Positions 13,046-28,900 of a DNA stretch of 64,000 bases are shown piece by piece (position 1 is the first letter of the stretch; every line of letters begins with the position of its first letter). The notes below the pieces were generated by a model. That model saw only the letters and a list, made by a program, of their open reading frames with translations, searched no databases and was not told the DNA's origin. The stretch comes from Mycteria americana. Its lineage: Eukaryota; Chordata; Aves; Ciconiiformes; Ciconiidae. Location: positions 126,581,577-126,645,576 of the forward strand of contig NC_134365.1 of NCBI RefSeq assembly GCF_035582795.1. The letters run 5' to 3'. A program made the position numbers and the translations under genes.

Positions 13046-16000
13046 CGTGTGCGCCACCGGGCAGAGCGGGGGAGGGGGCGGCGGAGCCCCCGTGCCCGGC
13101 CCCTCCCGCCGGGCGCGGGGGGAGAGGGATGCTCTGCTCGGCACCCACCTGAGTCGCCGCCGCCAGCGGGTCGGCGCCAGCGGTGCGGGCTCCGGGTCCC
13201 CCCTGGGCTGGTGGCGGTGACACGGCGAGTGCCTCCGCCGCGCTGCCCACCTTCGTGCTTACACGGGCGGCGGAAGGGGGAGAAGTGACCCGATGTTTCC
13301 TCGGCCACCATGATTAACCACCTCACCATCACTCAGGCTGGCTGCAGCAAGCGGCAACCGCTTCCCACCCCTTTTCTTCTCCTCCCCCCTATACCCCATT
13401 CCTGGCACACCCATCGAGGATTGCCTATTGGGGAAGGCAAAGGGAAGATATCTCTCTCTAGACCCACCTATTCACCGGGTGTCTGCGTATGCGTGCGCCA
13501 GGTGTTGGTTTTTCCTCTTCTTTGCTGCATAATAACCAGCTCGTTAGTGGCAGTGATAGTGGCGCCCGGGTAGCGCTCGGTTTTCGTCCAGATCTTTCCC
13601 TCCACTCTCATTCGCGTGGAAAGAGAGATGTGTAAGGCAGTAGGGGTGCTTGGCCTTTTGAGTCTTATTATGCAACTGCTATTAAACCGATGTTCGAGGC
13701 TTGTATCAAACCTAGGACTTGAGGTAGTTGCTAGCGTTCCCCAGCTGCCTGCTTCGGGTAACCACTGTTGCAGGGTGGATGAGAATGACAGTTCGAGTCC
13801 CAGTCTGGGTAATCGCACCAAGAAAATGCACAGAATCCCCCAAATCAGATGGTGATAAAGAATTAAAGCTGAACTCCGTTCCTCCCCGCCCCCCCCCCAT
13901 TCTTGTGACTGCCCTGTTTCGAAATCCATTTTTTATTTATTCGTCATCTTTCACATATTTTCTCTAGTTGTGTCTGTGTTGCAAAATGGACCTGAAAGAT
14001 GTAGCAATATTGTGACTTCCTAAATTTTCTGTATGTTTCTCATTCCAAAGCTGAGATTGCTGTGGAAGCCTTAGTAGTGACACTCTTCAGTGTGTTTGCA
14101 GTTTTTTCTTCCTGACAATGAATTTTATAGGAATAATTGTTCACCGTGTTTTGATTACGAACAAAGAATTTTTTCTGCATGTATTCTCTTGTCCGGTCTC
14201 CACCACTATGCTTTTCAGTTTATATCAAGTGCTGTCTACTTTCAAAGCTAGGGCTAAAAATATTCTAGAATTAATCTTTCCTCAGGATTACACTAAAATG
14301 CTAGTCTTGGACTTAGCAGGTGACTTTCTTGTCAGCAGAAGTTTCAGCACTCAGTTCTGTCATTTCACAAAGTATTACTACCTTTCTCTTAACACAAACA
14401 ACTTTAAAAAATATTAAGCTTAAAAGGTGTCGTTTGTGGTCATAAATGGTAAGCGATTACTTTACTTAATGCTGGTTGTTGGTGATGACCTTCTGTAGCT
14501 GAGAAACAAAACTCTGTTATTAAACATGTTTTGAAGACACTTTTTGGCACACTCCTTTCACAAGTGGTTTTATGCTAACCATTGCAGTTCACACACTATT
14601 TTATTCATACCTGATTACCGTTAGAAAGAAGGTGCAGTGATTATGCATGACCGCACACCCTTTTAGAGAATGGATGATTCACAGGGGTCCAGATATTTGC
14701 ACATCTCAAATGACTTTTTGTTTTGTGATCAGAGAATTTCGAAGAGAGCTCAAAAACTATGGATTAGGTATTAGCTACAGAAGTTCCACATGAGATTTAG
14801 GTAGCATAGATAGTGTTGTGATGTAACTAGATCTAACAGATAAATATTGAATCACAGTAGCGTAATGATGCCAAAAGCACTGTAGCAAAAACAGGGTGGA
14901 TCACTGAAAATAGCAGCAGTGATGGTGTGAAGGGTTGATAGCTCATTTTGATTGCTCAGGCTTTTCCACACAGATGTCGTGTCAGTCCTCTAAAAAACAT
15001 TTAAAATAAATACACAATTTCATGTACAGTTGTACAAGTAGTATTCCTATTTCTCTGCAATACTACGCAGGTGACTTCCAGGGAACCAGGGATGCAGCAT
15101 CTTTATTTAGCTTACAGATTTTGGATACCACCTTGTTTGTCTTTAAGCAACTTGAGGAAAGCTGCTGTAAATCTGCTTTGAATTGCTACGTATGCATCTT
15201 GCTAAACATCTTTCAGTGAAACATCCACTAAATGTCTGCACGTTCCTGTGATTTATTATTGATTGATACAGTAATTTAGTTCTTGCAAATAGCACATCTG
15301 GCCCCGATTTGCATTTCAGACACATGAAATATTAAAACATGTAATTTTTCTTTCCTAAATAGGTAGTTACCACTGTCATTTAAGGTAGTAAAATGTATTT
15401 TCTCAAAGGGTGTGGGAAAGAGATTTTTGCCTGTAAAATGTCTGAATATTTAGTCTAAGGGAAGTCCCAAAGTTCCCATACAATTTACTAGAGAAATAAG
15501 GAGAGAGTTTCTTAGCTGACAGTATGCGGTCCAATTTGTTGAGGTGTATTCTGATCGTCAGGATAAACTTTAAACACTTTTAAATACAATAAACTGATAA
15601 TACTTTGTGTAAACGTAGTGATAATAGCTTTTGGTGTGCTGGAGTGTGGAACAGTTACAATGCAGTAGCGTATGAATGAATTGATTGGAATGACAGTGAC
15701 AAACTGTTTATTATGTGGCATTTAATGTGTTTAAGTTCTGCAAGCATGCATTTTTCATTTTGAATGGGTGCAGGATAAAAGAAAGGCCAGGAGGGATAGA
15801 GAGAAATTCTAGTTCATGTTTCCTTTAGAAAAAAAATTAAGGGAAATCTTCATTTGCATGTATTTCCACTATACCTTTCCCTCGCTGAAAGCTATATAGA
15901 GGTAAAAATTGCAGTAATAATACCAATTTCTTGTTGAGCTTTTTAAAGTGGCATTTATGACACTAACATTAGTCACGTAGTTTTACTTTACCAGATGTGT

Positions 16001-19000
16001 TATGTTCTGGGTTACTGTCTTGTCTTCAGACTTGGCTGACACAAACACACTTCAAGCAAGAAGTAAATTGGGGATTTCTATATTAGTCTTCAAAAATGTG
16101 TTAACATATCTTGGGATAACTGGCAGTGATGAAAACCCCAGTGTGCCTTTTTTTTTCCAAACTTGCTTCCAGGTAACTTCGAAGAGAGTCTCCCTGTATA
16201 TTGCATTTGATTGACAGTTCACAGATAATAGTGCTAAGTGTACTTCTTTATTTTTTTATTAAAATTTTCATTCAGAATGCGTTGAGTAGTTTATAAAACC
16301 TAGTCGGTGTAAAGTTGAAACGTCTTGGGTATTCATCTGAAGTGAAAACTGTTCTGAGTTTATCACAGGAGCTCCACATACACATAGCAGTAGTTTTCTT
16401 TATGTCAAAGAGAGAATGGCTGTCTTTAGTTGGTATTGAATCTAGAAGACTGAAGCATGGCTTTTTTGATAGGTAGAATCCTTGTTCTGCAAGGACTTTA
16501 TTTTACATTATCTGTTTTTGACTTTCTGTACCTCTTAAGATTCATGTCAGTTTATGTTGGCATTAGAGGAGTACCATAAAGATTGTCTGATCTTTCTAAC
16601 AGTGGGATTGCAGGTTGTTTAAAAATTTCTCCAAATTTTAAAGCTGTAAATACTATGTGATAAAGTTGATAAAAGTTTATTTGTGTTAAAAAGGGTATTG
16701 GTCACAATTGAAATCATTGGTCTTCATATTAATAGTCACTTGAACTGTACATTTTTGTAATTTTGTCTTCCACTTGTGTACCATAGGTATGTACAATCAT
16801 TGTGCATAGTAGTAGTGCAGTCATTGGTATTTTAGTACCAAAGTATAATGTGATGATTGGTGCTAATATTATCGTAACTTTCAGGATGTGCTCTGCAGTA
16901 TGACTGGGTTCAGTCTAGTCCTTTTCTGCACTGCACACTGAGGATTTTTATTTTCATCCCTCCTTCCCCTGTGATGGGATGATTCTCTCTGCTTGGGCTC
17001 TTCCATCTAGCAAAGAGGAGTTAAAGTGCCTAGAGCCTGCAGGTGTTCCTTCTGCAGCCTACCACCACTGCTGGAACACTGCAAGGATGCAAGGTCTTGG
17101 GGTGGGAAGTGGGTCAGGGGATTTTATTGCATTGAGGGATGAAGGCTTGTATCCCATTGAAGTCAGACAAGAGCATGGTGGTTGCAGTTCCATCCTAAGC
17201 TGTTACCTTGAGATGGAGAGACGCTTTGGATTTATGCCTCAGTCTGGGAGTGTTTAGAAAAAGGAGGAGAGCTCATGGATTCCTTTCCCAAGAAATATTT
17301 TAATAATTTTAAGTATTGGGATAACAAAACTATCTAGAAGTATTTTGATGGTTTCAGTGATACTGTTTTTCATTATTGCCTCCATTTTCTTTGCACAGAA
17401 GTGAGAATACTGTTGACTCTCAAATGTACTTTTTCTCCAGTACACCTTTGAAATTTTGTGTCTCCTGTAAAACTGATGGGTATAATTTTGACAAACCAAA
17501 TGAAGATGTGAAACCACTGTATTATGTACTCACTCTTTGGAAAGGAGGGAGAGGGAAGGGAACTTCTCTGGGATATGGAAAGTGATTTGTCTAGTTTAGC
17601 TTTTGGTTTCTTAGTACTGTTTGAAATACTAGTGTACTAATGAAACATTCTCAGCCGTTTTCTGTGTTACAATGTTTAAGGTGAACATGAGGTCATAATG
17701 TGCATTGCTTCAGGAAAATAACAGTAGATTATCTGAAGTGTATAGCTGCTAGAATATCTCCTTAGCTAAGTTATTCTGCTATGGATTTTAACTGTAATAG
17801 TGACCTGTTTCTGCTTAAGAGGTTCTATCTACTTAAGAGGTTCAACTGTAGCTGAACACAGAATTAATATACCTAGTTGCAGAGTACAACATTTTAATCA
17901 GTACTCTCTGTTTGTGTGGCTTTTTCTGGCATTGTTTTGATAAGCAGCTGCATTCTTGCATACATCCTTAAGATGTGAACAAGACGGCTGTAATGATTGG
18001 GAAGTAGAGGCTTGCTCAAGAGGGGAGTTTGAAGGAACTTCATCTAGGAAAATGCAAACCGAGAAAGATTGTGCGAAGTCTTTGCAAATATGTTTTTGTG
18101 CTTAAACACCCAAGAGAAAGAAGCCCTTGAAGATAGGAGCAGATGAGCAAATGTGTGCAGACTAGACCTGAGTAATTTGAGGCTGAAAATTAGAAGATTT
18201 TAGACCAATTTACTACTGAGATTCTGGAGCAGCTGTCTGTAAGAAGTTATGGGACAAAAAAAAGCTACCTTGTCTTGTAGATTTGCTAACTTAACAGTTT
18301 GATCATTTTAACATAATAGTATGAAACTTTGTTGCCTTCAAGAATGGGGGCCAGGCTTTAGGACCCAAGTGATCCCTGATAATCATTTCAATTCAAACAC
18401 AATGCTTGAGATTAAGTGCTTCAGGATAAAGAAATACTAGGGAAAAAAAAGACCCGTATTTTATGTCAACAGCCACTCACCTACTTAGCCCTGTGTCTGA
18501 TACACCGGCCTTTTTATAATCTCTTATACAGATGTCATGACAATGCAAGGTAATCGAGCAGTATTAACCCTAATATGATGTTTCCGAAGATCACTGTTCA
18601 GAAACCTGTAGTCATATTAAATGTGCCATCTAAAGAATAGTGACTTCAGAATTGAAAGTGGTGATGTGTTAGAAATAGGTATTTTATGCCAAATTATGGG
18701 GTTAATAAAAAAACCCCTCTTACAAATTCTTCTTTTTCCAGGAGTACTTTTTTTTTAATATAGAGTGTGAAAATGTATATACAGGATATATTACATGCAT
18801 GGCCAGAATTATCATCCCTAGTCATTTAAAAAGTTAGACTGATCTCTTAAGAGAGTGTACAAATCGGGTAATAGGCCCACCGAAAGAACCCCAAGAAACC
18901 CTTTTCTTTTTCTTTGAATATATCAGATAAGCGTGTAAGAGGATACCTGGGTAAGGCATCCAAAGCATGGGAAGAGAGAGCCTTCACTTCAACATAGCTG

Positions 19001-22000
19001 TAAACTGAACTGTATTTTACAGCGTGGAGTTAGTAACTTCTTTTAATGAACTTCTGCTGTATTCAGAGTGAGTTACAATGTTTCATGGGAGATGTCTATT
19101 GGTAAAAGGAATGCCTCCCTTGTCAGAAACAGAAATGCGCAGCAAGCTTTGGCGTTTAAGTTACAATAGCGTTACTAGTGTTTAAGCCCTGTTCTTACCA
19201 GAATCTTTGTTTTTCTGAAATGAAAACAGATAGATAAGGTTTGGAATAATTTTTGGAACTTGACCATAAAATACCCTTGCATGAGAATACGGGTTTAATT
19301 TTTCACTTTGGTTTGTATGAGAAGCAAAGGCGTCTTTTCAGAGAAACGACTAGAAAACCGTTACAGGATAAATTTAGGGCTAAAATGACCAAGGACTATT
19401 TCCTAATGTATTCTCAAGTGACAGAAGTGACCCTCCCTTGGTTAACAAGTGCCTTGCTCTTTTATTTTCATAGCTTTTTGCTGGAATAGGGTAAGAAGGG
19501 GTATCCAGAATGTTACTGCATACCTTCTGTCTTTTGTTGCAATATTCAAGGTACAGGGGGGCTGTACTTTCCTTCCAGGCTTAGGATTTGTCAGAATTTT
19601 TGTATTGTCAATATTTTGCCAATTTCTATATTGACTTAGCTTTTTCAGAAACCAATAGTTAAAACATGTCTTCACCATGTGAAGACACTTATAATTGATG
19701 CATAGTTCTTATACACTTACAAAGTTCATTGTGTGCCCCTCAAGTTCTGTGTATTTTCCTTCCACCAGAGGTTTCTAAATAGCATTTGGTTAAATAGATT
19801 TTCAGTTGTCTCCTTCACCTGTTTCTTTGGCTACGCAATGGTACGTGTAACTGCTTGCAGGTACTCAGATTTAATTTTTGACTAACATATCCATTTTCTT
19901 TTCTGGATAGTGTGGATATAAGTAGTTACTCCTAGCATTTAATATTGAGTAAGTTTCCTAGGATATGTGAATTAAGAAAGCTGTAAAGAGCTTGCTTCCG
20001 GGCAAAATTTTTAGAAGTAAAAGCTGGGGTATAAGTCCTGTATGGGCATCTAAACTGGTATAAAATGTGCTCTGTTTCACTTCAGTTGTTTAGGAAGCGC
20101 TTTCAGCTAAGTTGAAAAACTAGTTTTATCTCATCAAAGTGTCAGTTCTGCTGTAGTTGAGATTGAGAAACCCTTACAATTTTAAAGTGCCTTTTCTAGG
20201 ATTCTTGGATCTAACACATGATTCTTAGGTAACTTGTGACTTTAAACTCATTGTTACCAGGGTTTGGAAGGTAGTTCACATTTGGAAATTTTTGATCCAA
20301 AGAGCTCTAGGGGTAAGGAAAAAAGTCTTAGCTGTAGTGAGGCTGAGGCTTCTCAGGAGCAGAGGCCTTTAAGATATTCATAACTTTACAAAATCTGTCT
20401 CTAGATGTCTTCTTACGTGAGTACATAAAGTATCTATTTTTCTTTTGTGCTTTTCAGGATTCATTATGGACTTTCCCAGTATTACAGCTGTTGTCTTTTT
20501 AAAAAAAAGCCTTTACAAATGTGGTGCCGGGTTCATCGTTTTTTGTCACCCTGAAACTTCTCCTCAGACTCCTGCCTTTGTGATTGGAGTACTGTATTGC
20601 TCTTTCCAGAGGGAAAAAAAAACCCACAACAAAATCCACAAAACAAAAGAAAAATGACCTTAGTATTTCTCCTAAAGAGAAGTTTAATTCGTCCTGGCGA
20701 GATCTTCAGACAAGTTCCTCTATCTTCTTTATTCTCCCAATTTTGTTTTGAGGAGAGGGTCTATGAGTAAAACCTTTGGCTACATTCCTGATGTTCTAGC
20801 TTAGAGAAGCCAGCCAAAAGGGTCTCCTATTACTTTACGTCCGCTGTGCTCCAGGGAAATCCTGCAGCTGTTGCTGCAAATGGAGTTGTCAGCTGCCCAC
20901 TTTTCTCCTTTTGTTTGGCTCCAGATGTTGTTCCTGATACTGAACAGAGGGGAACAGTTCTGAACAATGGGAAAGCACTAATTTACACTGCATTATAGGG
21001 ATCTATACACCTGTAAATGGAGGGGACAGTGAAGAAGCAAGTGAGGTAATCTTATGTCCCTTCTCCAAACCACCCCCCTCTCTGCCTCTTACTGGTTAGG
21101 AAAAGATGATGTAGAAGGTGAGGGTGAGGGTAGCCTGGGAAGATTACAAAAAATTTAGGGAATGATGTATTTCAGCAATAGGATCTTTCCTGCATCAATA
21201 GTGATCTGACCTAGTAACTTTTCCTGGAACAGAGCAGATCTTTGTGGAGCTCTTTAGGTTTGCCAGGGTTGAACCTGAGTCCAGCAGGACCTGATAGATT
21301 GGGCTCAGTTGGGTTTAGAGAAAACATTTGTCTGGTCAGCGCTGGTCTAGCTGTACAGAGCAGCTAACCAGGGTGGGAATTGAGGTGAAATCCTGCATCT
21401 CCGTAATCCTGCAGCCTCTTTAAGTGTATCATGAATCCTGAAGGAGAGCTGTATGAAGTTGTAGCTAGTCTGTAGATTCTGTAAACATGGCGGTAGTAGC
21501 CTTTCTCCTCTTTTTGCCGCTGTGTGAGGTACTGTGGGAGTATATGAGTGCAATTTTGTGATGTGAGCTGAATTAAGTTTGCTGCTGCTGGAAGAGGGAG
21601 GTCTTGCTCTCTTTATGTGCTTCCATGTCCTGTGTGATCCACCCTTCCTCTGTGCCAACTTTAGCATTCATCTGATCTATATAAGCCAGGTGCACTACAA
21701 AAATATTCACTTGTTGGATGAGTTGTTCTTCTGCTGTTTTCACTCACTTGACTAGACCTACAATGCAGTTAGGGCTCAAGTTAGAAGACTTAGGGATGGA
21801 GAGAGGTAAGGTGTGCAGGACCCCTCCTGTCTCCCCACCTTTGACAACAATGAGCTAGTAAGTTCGCTATGTCATAAAATGGTTTGTTGTTGTTTTTTAA
21901 AGCATGTTTGGCTTTTTTGCATAATAAGCAGGAAGATAGCCTCCAAACTCTTTCCTGCAATAATCCAGAAAATGGTAAGGAAAGGGAAGGAAAAAAAGGA

Positions 22001-22873
22001 AGGAGAATTTTTTTTTTTTAAGGAAAAAAATAAGTTGCAAATTAACAAACAATTATTAACACACGCAAAAAAAAATATCACACTTACTTGCTTTTATGTT
22101 CTTAATTTGCTTCTTGCTTCTTTCTATACACATAGACATTCCCCATAATTAAAGCCAAGCACTAACTTTGTCAGGACCTCACCTCATTCAGGATTTAAAC
22201 TGGTTACACGATAGAGTCAAATTGAAGTTAGGAAGGCAACTGTAAATCTAGGGTTTTTATTTTTTGAATATTTGAATTAACTCTTTGAAGCATATTAGCT
22301 TACGACATAGATGCTCTTCAGATGTGCATGTATTTTGTTGGGTCCTTCAGGACTTAAATATTAGCGGTTGGATGTACTCTGAACTGCAAGCATGCTTAAT
22401 GTTTGTGAGTGCTTCTGATTTTTATAGAAACCAAATCTAAGTCTGTTACTTCTGGTTCTGATGTGATTATGTGCAAAAGTACCGATAGCATATTTAGGAA
22501 AATTCAAGAAATTCAAACCCAAAATTTTCCTTAGCTGCCTTTTTTTTCAGGTTTTGTTTTGCTCTAAACCTAAATTTAAAATGTATTGCATTGATCAAGA
22601 ACTTGTTTCAATTAAAACATTTGCCTTTTTTTTTTAAAGTTCTGTGTTCATATATCTAGATCAAGTTTAGATTGAAAAGTACCAACTTCTGCTTACAGAA
22701 AACACTGTTTTCCTTTCTACAGCCCCCAAACTAGAGGTAATCTCTTCCTTAGTGTGCTCCTGCAAGTGTCTTAATTCCAGAGCATCAGCAGTACAGAGAT
22801 GAAAGCAACAAAAGGGGCTTTCAAAACTGAAGGTCAGACAGAACTGTTTTGCTCAGTTACAGCTATTAGATTA

Positions 22874-22958
22874 AGGTTTTGGGGGGGTTTTGTTTTTGTT
22901 GTTTTTTTGGATTTGGGGTTTTTTTTGTTGGTTTTTTTTTTTTTTTTACTTTTTCCTC
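22874..22958. repeat. T/G low-complexity tract
   Basis: About 85 bp of T-rich sequence with interspersed G-runs, ending in an uninterrupted run of more than 15 T. Similar T/G tracts recur at about 31052-31097 and 33285-33361. No element body is recognisable next to it. Confidence 0.75.
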
Positions 22959-25900
22959 TGTGGAAAAAATGGTTACCTGTTGGCTGGGTTTCTCGGATGT
23001 TCAGCCCTTAAGGTTCAATTAGCTTTAAAAGCATAAAGTAAACAGAGTGCTTAAAATATCAGGAGCTCTTTCTCTAATCTTAGATCTCAAGTGTGTCAAT
23101 TTTTTTTTATCAGCTGCAGGCACTTCCAATTGGAAAGTATTCAATACTTCATAGCTGCCATTGAGACAGGATACTTTCTCAACTCTTGCAGATGCATCTT
23201 CTTTCTTGGATTCTTAGTTTCTTAGTTGTTTGAAGTTTTCAAAAGTTGGAATTGTCTGTTTGCTCTGCTGGTTAGGGATGATTTCAAATATATTGCTGGC
23301 TGTAGAGTTGGTTTCCTTGTGTTGTGTGTATGAAATACAGTTCTCTCAGAACGGGAACGGGGAATCAGATTTCTTCTTTTTTACTTAGTGAATATGATCA
23401 TCATGGATGCTTCTTTTCCCTTCTTAGTGATCTGCTGAATATTAAATCATTCCATAAAACATCAGCTGGGAGTGTTGAGAATACCTTTGTTTCCCATATC
23501 TTCTAGCCTGGTGAGTGCTTTTTCACGTGCTGTGTGTTAGGGAAGGACTTGAATATGTGCCTCCCAATTTCAGAGTGAATGTTCCAAGCAGCGATGAGTG
23601 AGTAGCAGCTGCCGCTGCACTGGGCATGGACCGGCAGGTTGGGTCTGAGAAGTACCCAATTAGTAGCTAGGCAAAATACATGGCAGAACTGTTGATTTGG
23701 GTATTCTTAGTTGTGAGATACTGAGCTATTCGTTGCTGTTGGACAATGCTTTTCAATATGCTAGGATCCTTTTGTTTTAGATTTAAACAGAAAACTCAGA
23801 AGTGTGGAAGTTTAGCGTATTCTCAGGGATGCAGTCTAGCAGAAAGGTGAGATCACTTTGTGAAACTTTTGTGATTCTTTCCCTGAATATTTTTCATTTT
23901 TCGGAATAGGGCTTAGTTTCCTATGTTGCTAATGTATTTTTTAAAAATATAAAGTGTTGCAGAAAGCTAAGAGATGAAAATTCCTTTCCTGAAACTGAGC
24001 CTACACCCAACTTTTCAGTATTTGTTACAGTTGTAAAGCCAAGGAAAAGCATGAGAATAATGCCTTCCTGAAATGTGGTTTCAGAAACATGGCTGGAACA
24101 TTCAGAAATCAGTGGTGACTTCTGAGAATATGGATACATGGTAGATTTAAACATGCATATTTTGTTGAAAGCTGTTTTAAAATGCTTTTTCTGATATGTG
24201 CTAAAAATTGATCTGTGAAGTCATTGCATTTAAAAATAAAGCCTTACTGTGGTTTATATCTGTTCTTTCCAATGGGGTTTCAATTTTTTGTCACTGTTTA
24301 AAAAAGGAAAAAAAACCCCAACTTGAAATGTTTATTGTTTGAACACAACTGTAAGAATTATTCAGAACTTTTATTTAACTTTTTCGCTTACTCTCAATTG
24401 ATAGCTTGAGACTTTGCTGCCATCTCTAGTTTCTTGGTGAAATTTATCTTGAGCTGCTATTTGGTCATACATTTTCATCTGTACTCTTAAAAAGACAAAT
24501 TTGGGCCGAATTTCATGACTGACTGCTGTTGGAAGAGTTTGTTTTGTAAAGCCTGTATCAGTGAAGAAGATAGCTGTGTCCTGTGTTTATTTCCTTTAGA
24601 AAACATTAGGGATTTTCTCTAAAGAGAAATATCTTGTATTCTTCTTGTCTCATCTTCAGATACAGCTGTAGTTAATAAGCAAACTTTTAGCACTTTTTGC
24701 TCCCATTTTGACTGTTAAAAATTTGCAAGTCACACTCCTGTTACTGTTCTTACTATGATACAATACCTGAAGTTTCTAATCTTAGTTTATTTTCTGTAAT
24801 TTTAAGAGATATTTCAGAAATATTATAGTTTGGTTTTAGAGATTAATATACTGTCTTATACCACTTTTATGCATAGTTATATCTTTTGTAAAAAGTAGTT
24901 TTCTTCATCTTCCTTCCTACACCTTTGAGTGCTCTCAGAATATCTTGAAGAAAAGATTATAATGAATCTGACTCTGCCTTCATTGTTGGCTGGTTAACAA
25001 ATATAGAACAGGTTTGGGTTTGGTTTTTTTTTCTGCTAGTCTCTTTAGTACCAACATTTTACTTCCAATTTGAGTGTCAATATATCTTAATGTTATTTAA
25101 GGGTTTCTCTGCCAGTTTTCATTCTTTCAGCATTTCTTTTATAATATAAAGCCCCTCGGTAGCTCTGCCAAAGCTTCTTTCTGGCTTTTTTTCCCCGCTT
25201 TGCCTTCCATTTCTTTTTGGTATCAGTACTTGTATACGTTGTTTCACAGTGCATGTGCTGGCATACACTGAGATCTCCTTCAGTTTTCTTCAGACTCACT
25301 GGCCTCCCAGCAGACTGTAGGATGTCTGTCAATCAGAATTGTGCTCCCATGGCAACTGGCTTGCTGCAGAATTGAACTACAATTTCAGTTCCTCATAGTT
25401 ACAAGAACCAGTACCTTTGAAAAAGTGTCATTGTTATAGTTTTGTCTTTGAATCTGCAGCCAACTGCAGACCATAGTGTTGCAACCTGGGTTGTTTTCCT
25501 TAAAGGGAGTGGTACACAGTAACCTGTTCTGTTACTGTCTCCTGAAAGTCCTGGTGACAGTTCAGGTATTTAATATGTGATGCCTTCCCCCCACCCCCCC
25601 CTCCATAATATTTGTAAAAGCTGTAGGGGAAAGAGCTTTTCTTTTAGCGGGTTGACTTTGCCTCTGCAGCATGGAAAAAGTAAAGTTTTGTGGCTTCACT
25701 GCTTCTGCCTAGATTTCAAGGAAGAAAGGTAGTTCTCTGCACCCTAATTGTGTGCCTGTGAGCATGTGTGGAAGAAGGAAGTTTACCTGATCTTTTTTCA
25801 CCAGGGCAGGAATAAGATCTTGGCCTTCTTGTTTCAGCAACCATGCTTCCCCACTCAATCAGTTTGGGGGGAAAAGAAGGGTTTTTCAGTACACAAGCAT

Positions 25901-28900
25901 GTTTTATACCTAATAAGTACAAACCTGCTTCAATCTTTCCTGTATACTATAACTAGCAGAAAATATGTTTTATATTTTTCACATTTTTCTACTTTATCTG
26001 ATCTCTGTGGCTCTGTGGTAGGGGGTGGTCCTCAAAGAATGATTAAAAAATGATTCTTTTTTCCTCCCTGCTACTTTTGTTAAGCTGCTGCTGTTTTACA
26101 GGATAACTCTTGAAATCTCAGGAAATGGAAACTTGCATGCCTGCTGCCCATGTTTGAAGTCCTGTTTCTTCCAGAAATATAAGCCTCGAAGGGAAAGGAG
26201 AAAGTCGTATCTCCCAAGTCTGAAACTGTAATATGTCTTCTGCAGGAGTGTATGTGTTCTGTGGAAAACGTTATGCCAGTAAGCTTGTTTGAAGGGGTGT
26301 AATCCTGCCCTGTTAGTAAATGAGAGATTATATCAACACTGTACTTTTTTTTTTTTTTAAACGTTATCCACATGTAAATGGGCTGGTGGTAAAATTCTTT
26401 ATTTTTTTCTCTCATTCTCCTTCACCTCTAGTAAATATAAATATGATCTTCCATCCTGTCAGCTTAAAAGCTATTTGAAAATTTGTTTATAAACCTTCAG
26501 AAAGTATGCTGTTCTTTAATGACATACAAAAATCTTTTGACCAGCATTCTTTGGAGTAGCTCAAATGTACGGAGGTGTGCTAAGTCCAAATTCATGTTTG
26601 ACCAAGTGCTAATTAATTGTTTTCTTGTTTGGAGTTAAGACCCTGGGACACATGCAAAACCTCTGTATTCTTGTCTGCTTTAATGGATGTGAGCTGAGTT
26701 GTTATGGTCAGTATCTTGCTCAGGAGCAAATTTTTGATCCCAGCATACTTAGTGCATAAAATAGGAAAGAGAAAATGGACAGTATTGATCTAACGTGAAA
26801 GTATCCTTTATTTTTTGGTGGGTTGGAGGGGATGGGGGGTTAGTTGTTTCAGATGTTTTCTATATGCTCTTCAGTCCTGTTTCTCAGTAAAGCATGTGTC
26901 ATCTGTTACCTCCTCTTTTCTAACAGGTAGGTTGGGAAGGGCTGTTGCTCAGTATTAGCAAGCCGGTAATCAACAATGTAAACATGCTGACATGGCTCAG
27001 AATGATCCAATATCCAAAACTGTCAGTGTATTTATGAATGTTTGGTGCCATTCAGAGTGGACTGAAAAAATCATGTTCAGCTTCTCAGTATTATGTTGGG
27101 GGTATTAGCAATACTTGCTAATAAAAATTGATTAGCATATGCTCTTTCATCAGTTAACATGGTTTCTCAGTTTACGTGCTTGAGAAAATCTGTCTAGTAA
27201 TAGAAGATGCTAACTGTAGTCAACAGTTGTCATAAAAACAGTTTATTTAAATTATAGTCCATGTTGGTCTACCTAAACAGTTTGTAATGTTTATGTAGTA
27301 TATGAAAATCTTACAGATTTACATAGGTAATTCTGTAAAATAGGAATTCTTTTCTTGTGAGGATGTTGACAGCAAATAGTAGAAAATGTTCACAATATTA
27401 ATATTACAGATCAAATTCATCTTCATCTTGTTCAGAAAAGAGTTTCTGTGCAGATGTTCACTTTCAAAGATTTTTACATTTCATAGAAAAATGTATATAA
27501 TGAAGTTCTAAAAAAATCGGTAAAGCAGTGTTCCTTCAGATGTGCTACCCGCTTCCTTGTCATTTCTGTTCATATTCTTACTGATTTGGGTCCTAAACTA
27601 GACTGAAAAAAAAATCAGGATTAAAAAAGTGTCTCTCTCTCCCCCTGCCCCTTTTGTAAGTTTCCCACTGAGTCATTCTCTACAGGGATTTTGGCCAGTT
27701 TTCCAACTACAGTTTTCCAATTACTCTTAAGCTTTCACCTTTACCTGGATAGGAACCAGGGAGCACTGGAAAGCAAATTGCTGTATGAACAGCCATGTGT
27801 CTTCATGAAAACAGTTAAGCCAGGAAACTAGTTTATCAGAAATAAGATTACATGTCTTTGTTTTTAGAAGGAAAGCACAGATGATACAATTTTTTTTTTT
27901 ACCTCTACGCAAGTATTTTCTGCTTCTCAGTGGATTACATGTGGTTGTCACGTGACATGCTTTGGAGCTGGAAAACATTAGTATGGGAAGGGGCTTTTGG
28001 CGTTGGCTCCCTTTCAGTGATGGTAGTGATGCACGAAATGTGTGATATTTGGAATCTAGTTTGTCACAGAGGAGGTTCATATAGTAAAGATTTATCTATC
28101 CCTTGACTGTCACATGTGTAGAAATTATTTTATTAAGAACCAGGCCAGCACCTTCCTTGAATGTTCCAAAAAGCCAAGGAAGTGGAGGAGAAACTAAAAG
28201 GACCAGATCATCATTAGCAGTTTTGAATATACATATTTTTAAAAAACTTCTTTTAGTTTGGCATAATTTTCCTCCAGCTTGTATTTGAAGCCACATTCAA
28301 ACTAAACTCTCAATAATAAAGTAATGGTTTTAAAGCTTTGTTCAGGGCAGATTCTTGCAGAAAGGACAAGACTGTAAATGTGGAGTTTTCTAGCCTTATG
28401 AAGGGAGTCCTTTCTCCTTAAGGTAGGAAATGAGCAGTCAATTGGAAATAATCAATTTTGAAAGTGTGCATCAACCACTAAAAAAAAAAATGCTGCTACC
28501 CTAGAAATACTGTTGAACTGTTACATCTGTGAACTATGTAAAATGATTTCTAGATATCTTAACAGCACTCTTTTCATGGATTATATGTTCTGGTTTTGGC
28601 CATACTAGGTAGCAAGTAGCCATAGTAGAATCTGGTTTTGGCTGTAGCAGTTGGTGTTGAGTAAGATTTCCATAACAAATGGAGGGATCACCTTTGTATT
28701 CAGAGAGAAAATACCCTAGGTATAGAGGAGACTGTTTATTCTGCATTCCAAGTCTGCACCCAGAGGGGAGAAAAGAAGCAAGATTTGAATATCAAGAGGT
28801 GTGCAGAGGGTTGCTTTATTTCTTCCATTTGCACTTTAGCCTAAAAATGAGGAAGGAGGCTTTGATTCAATTTGTAGTATGTGTTTGCATTGAGAATCAG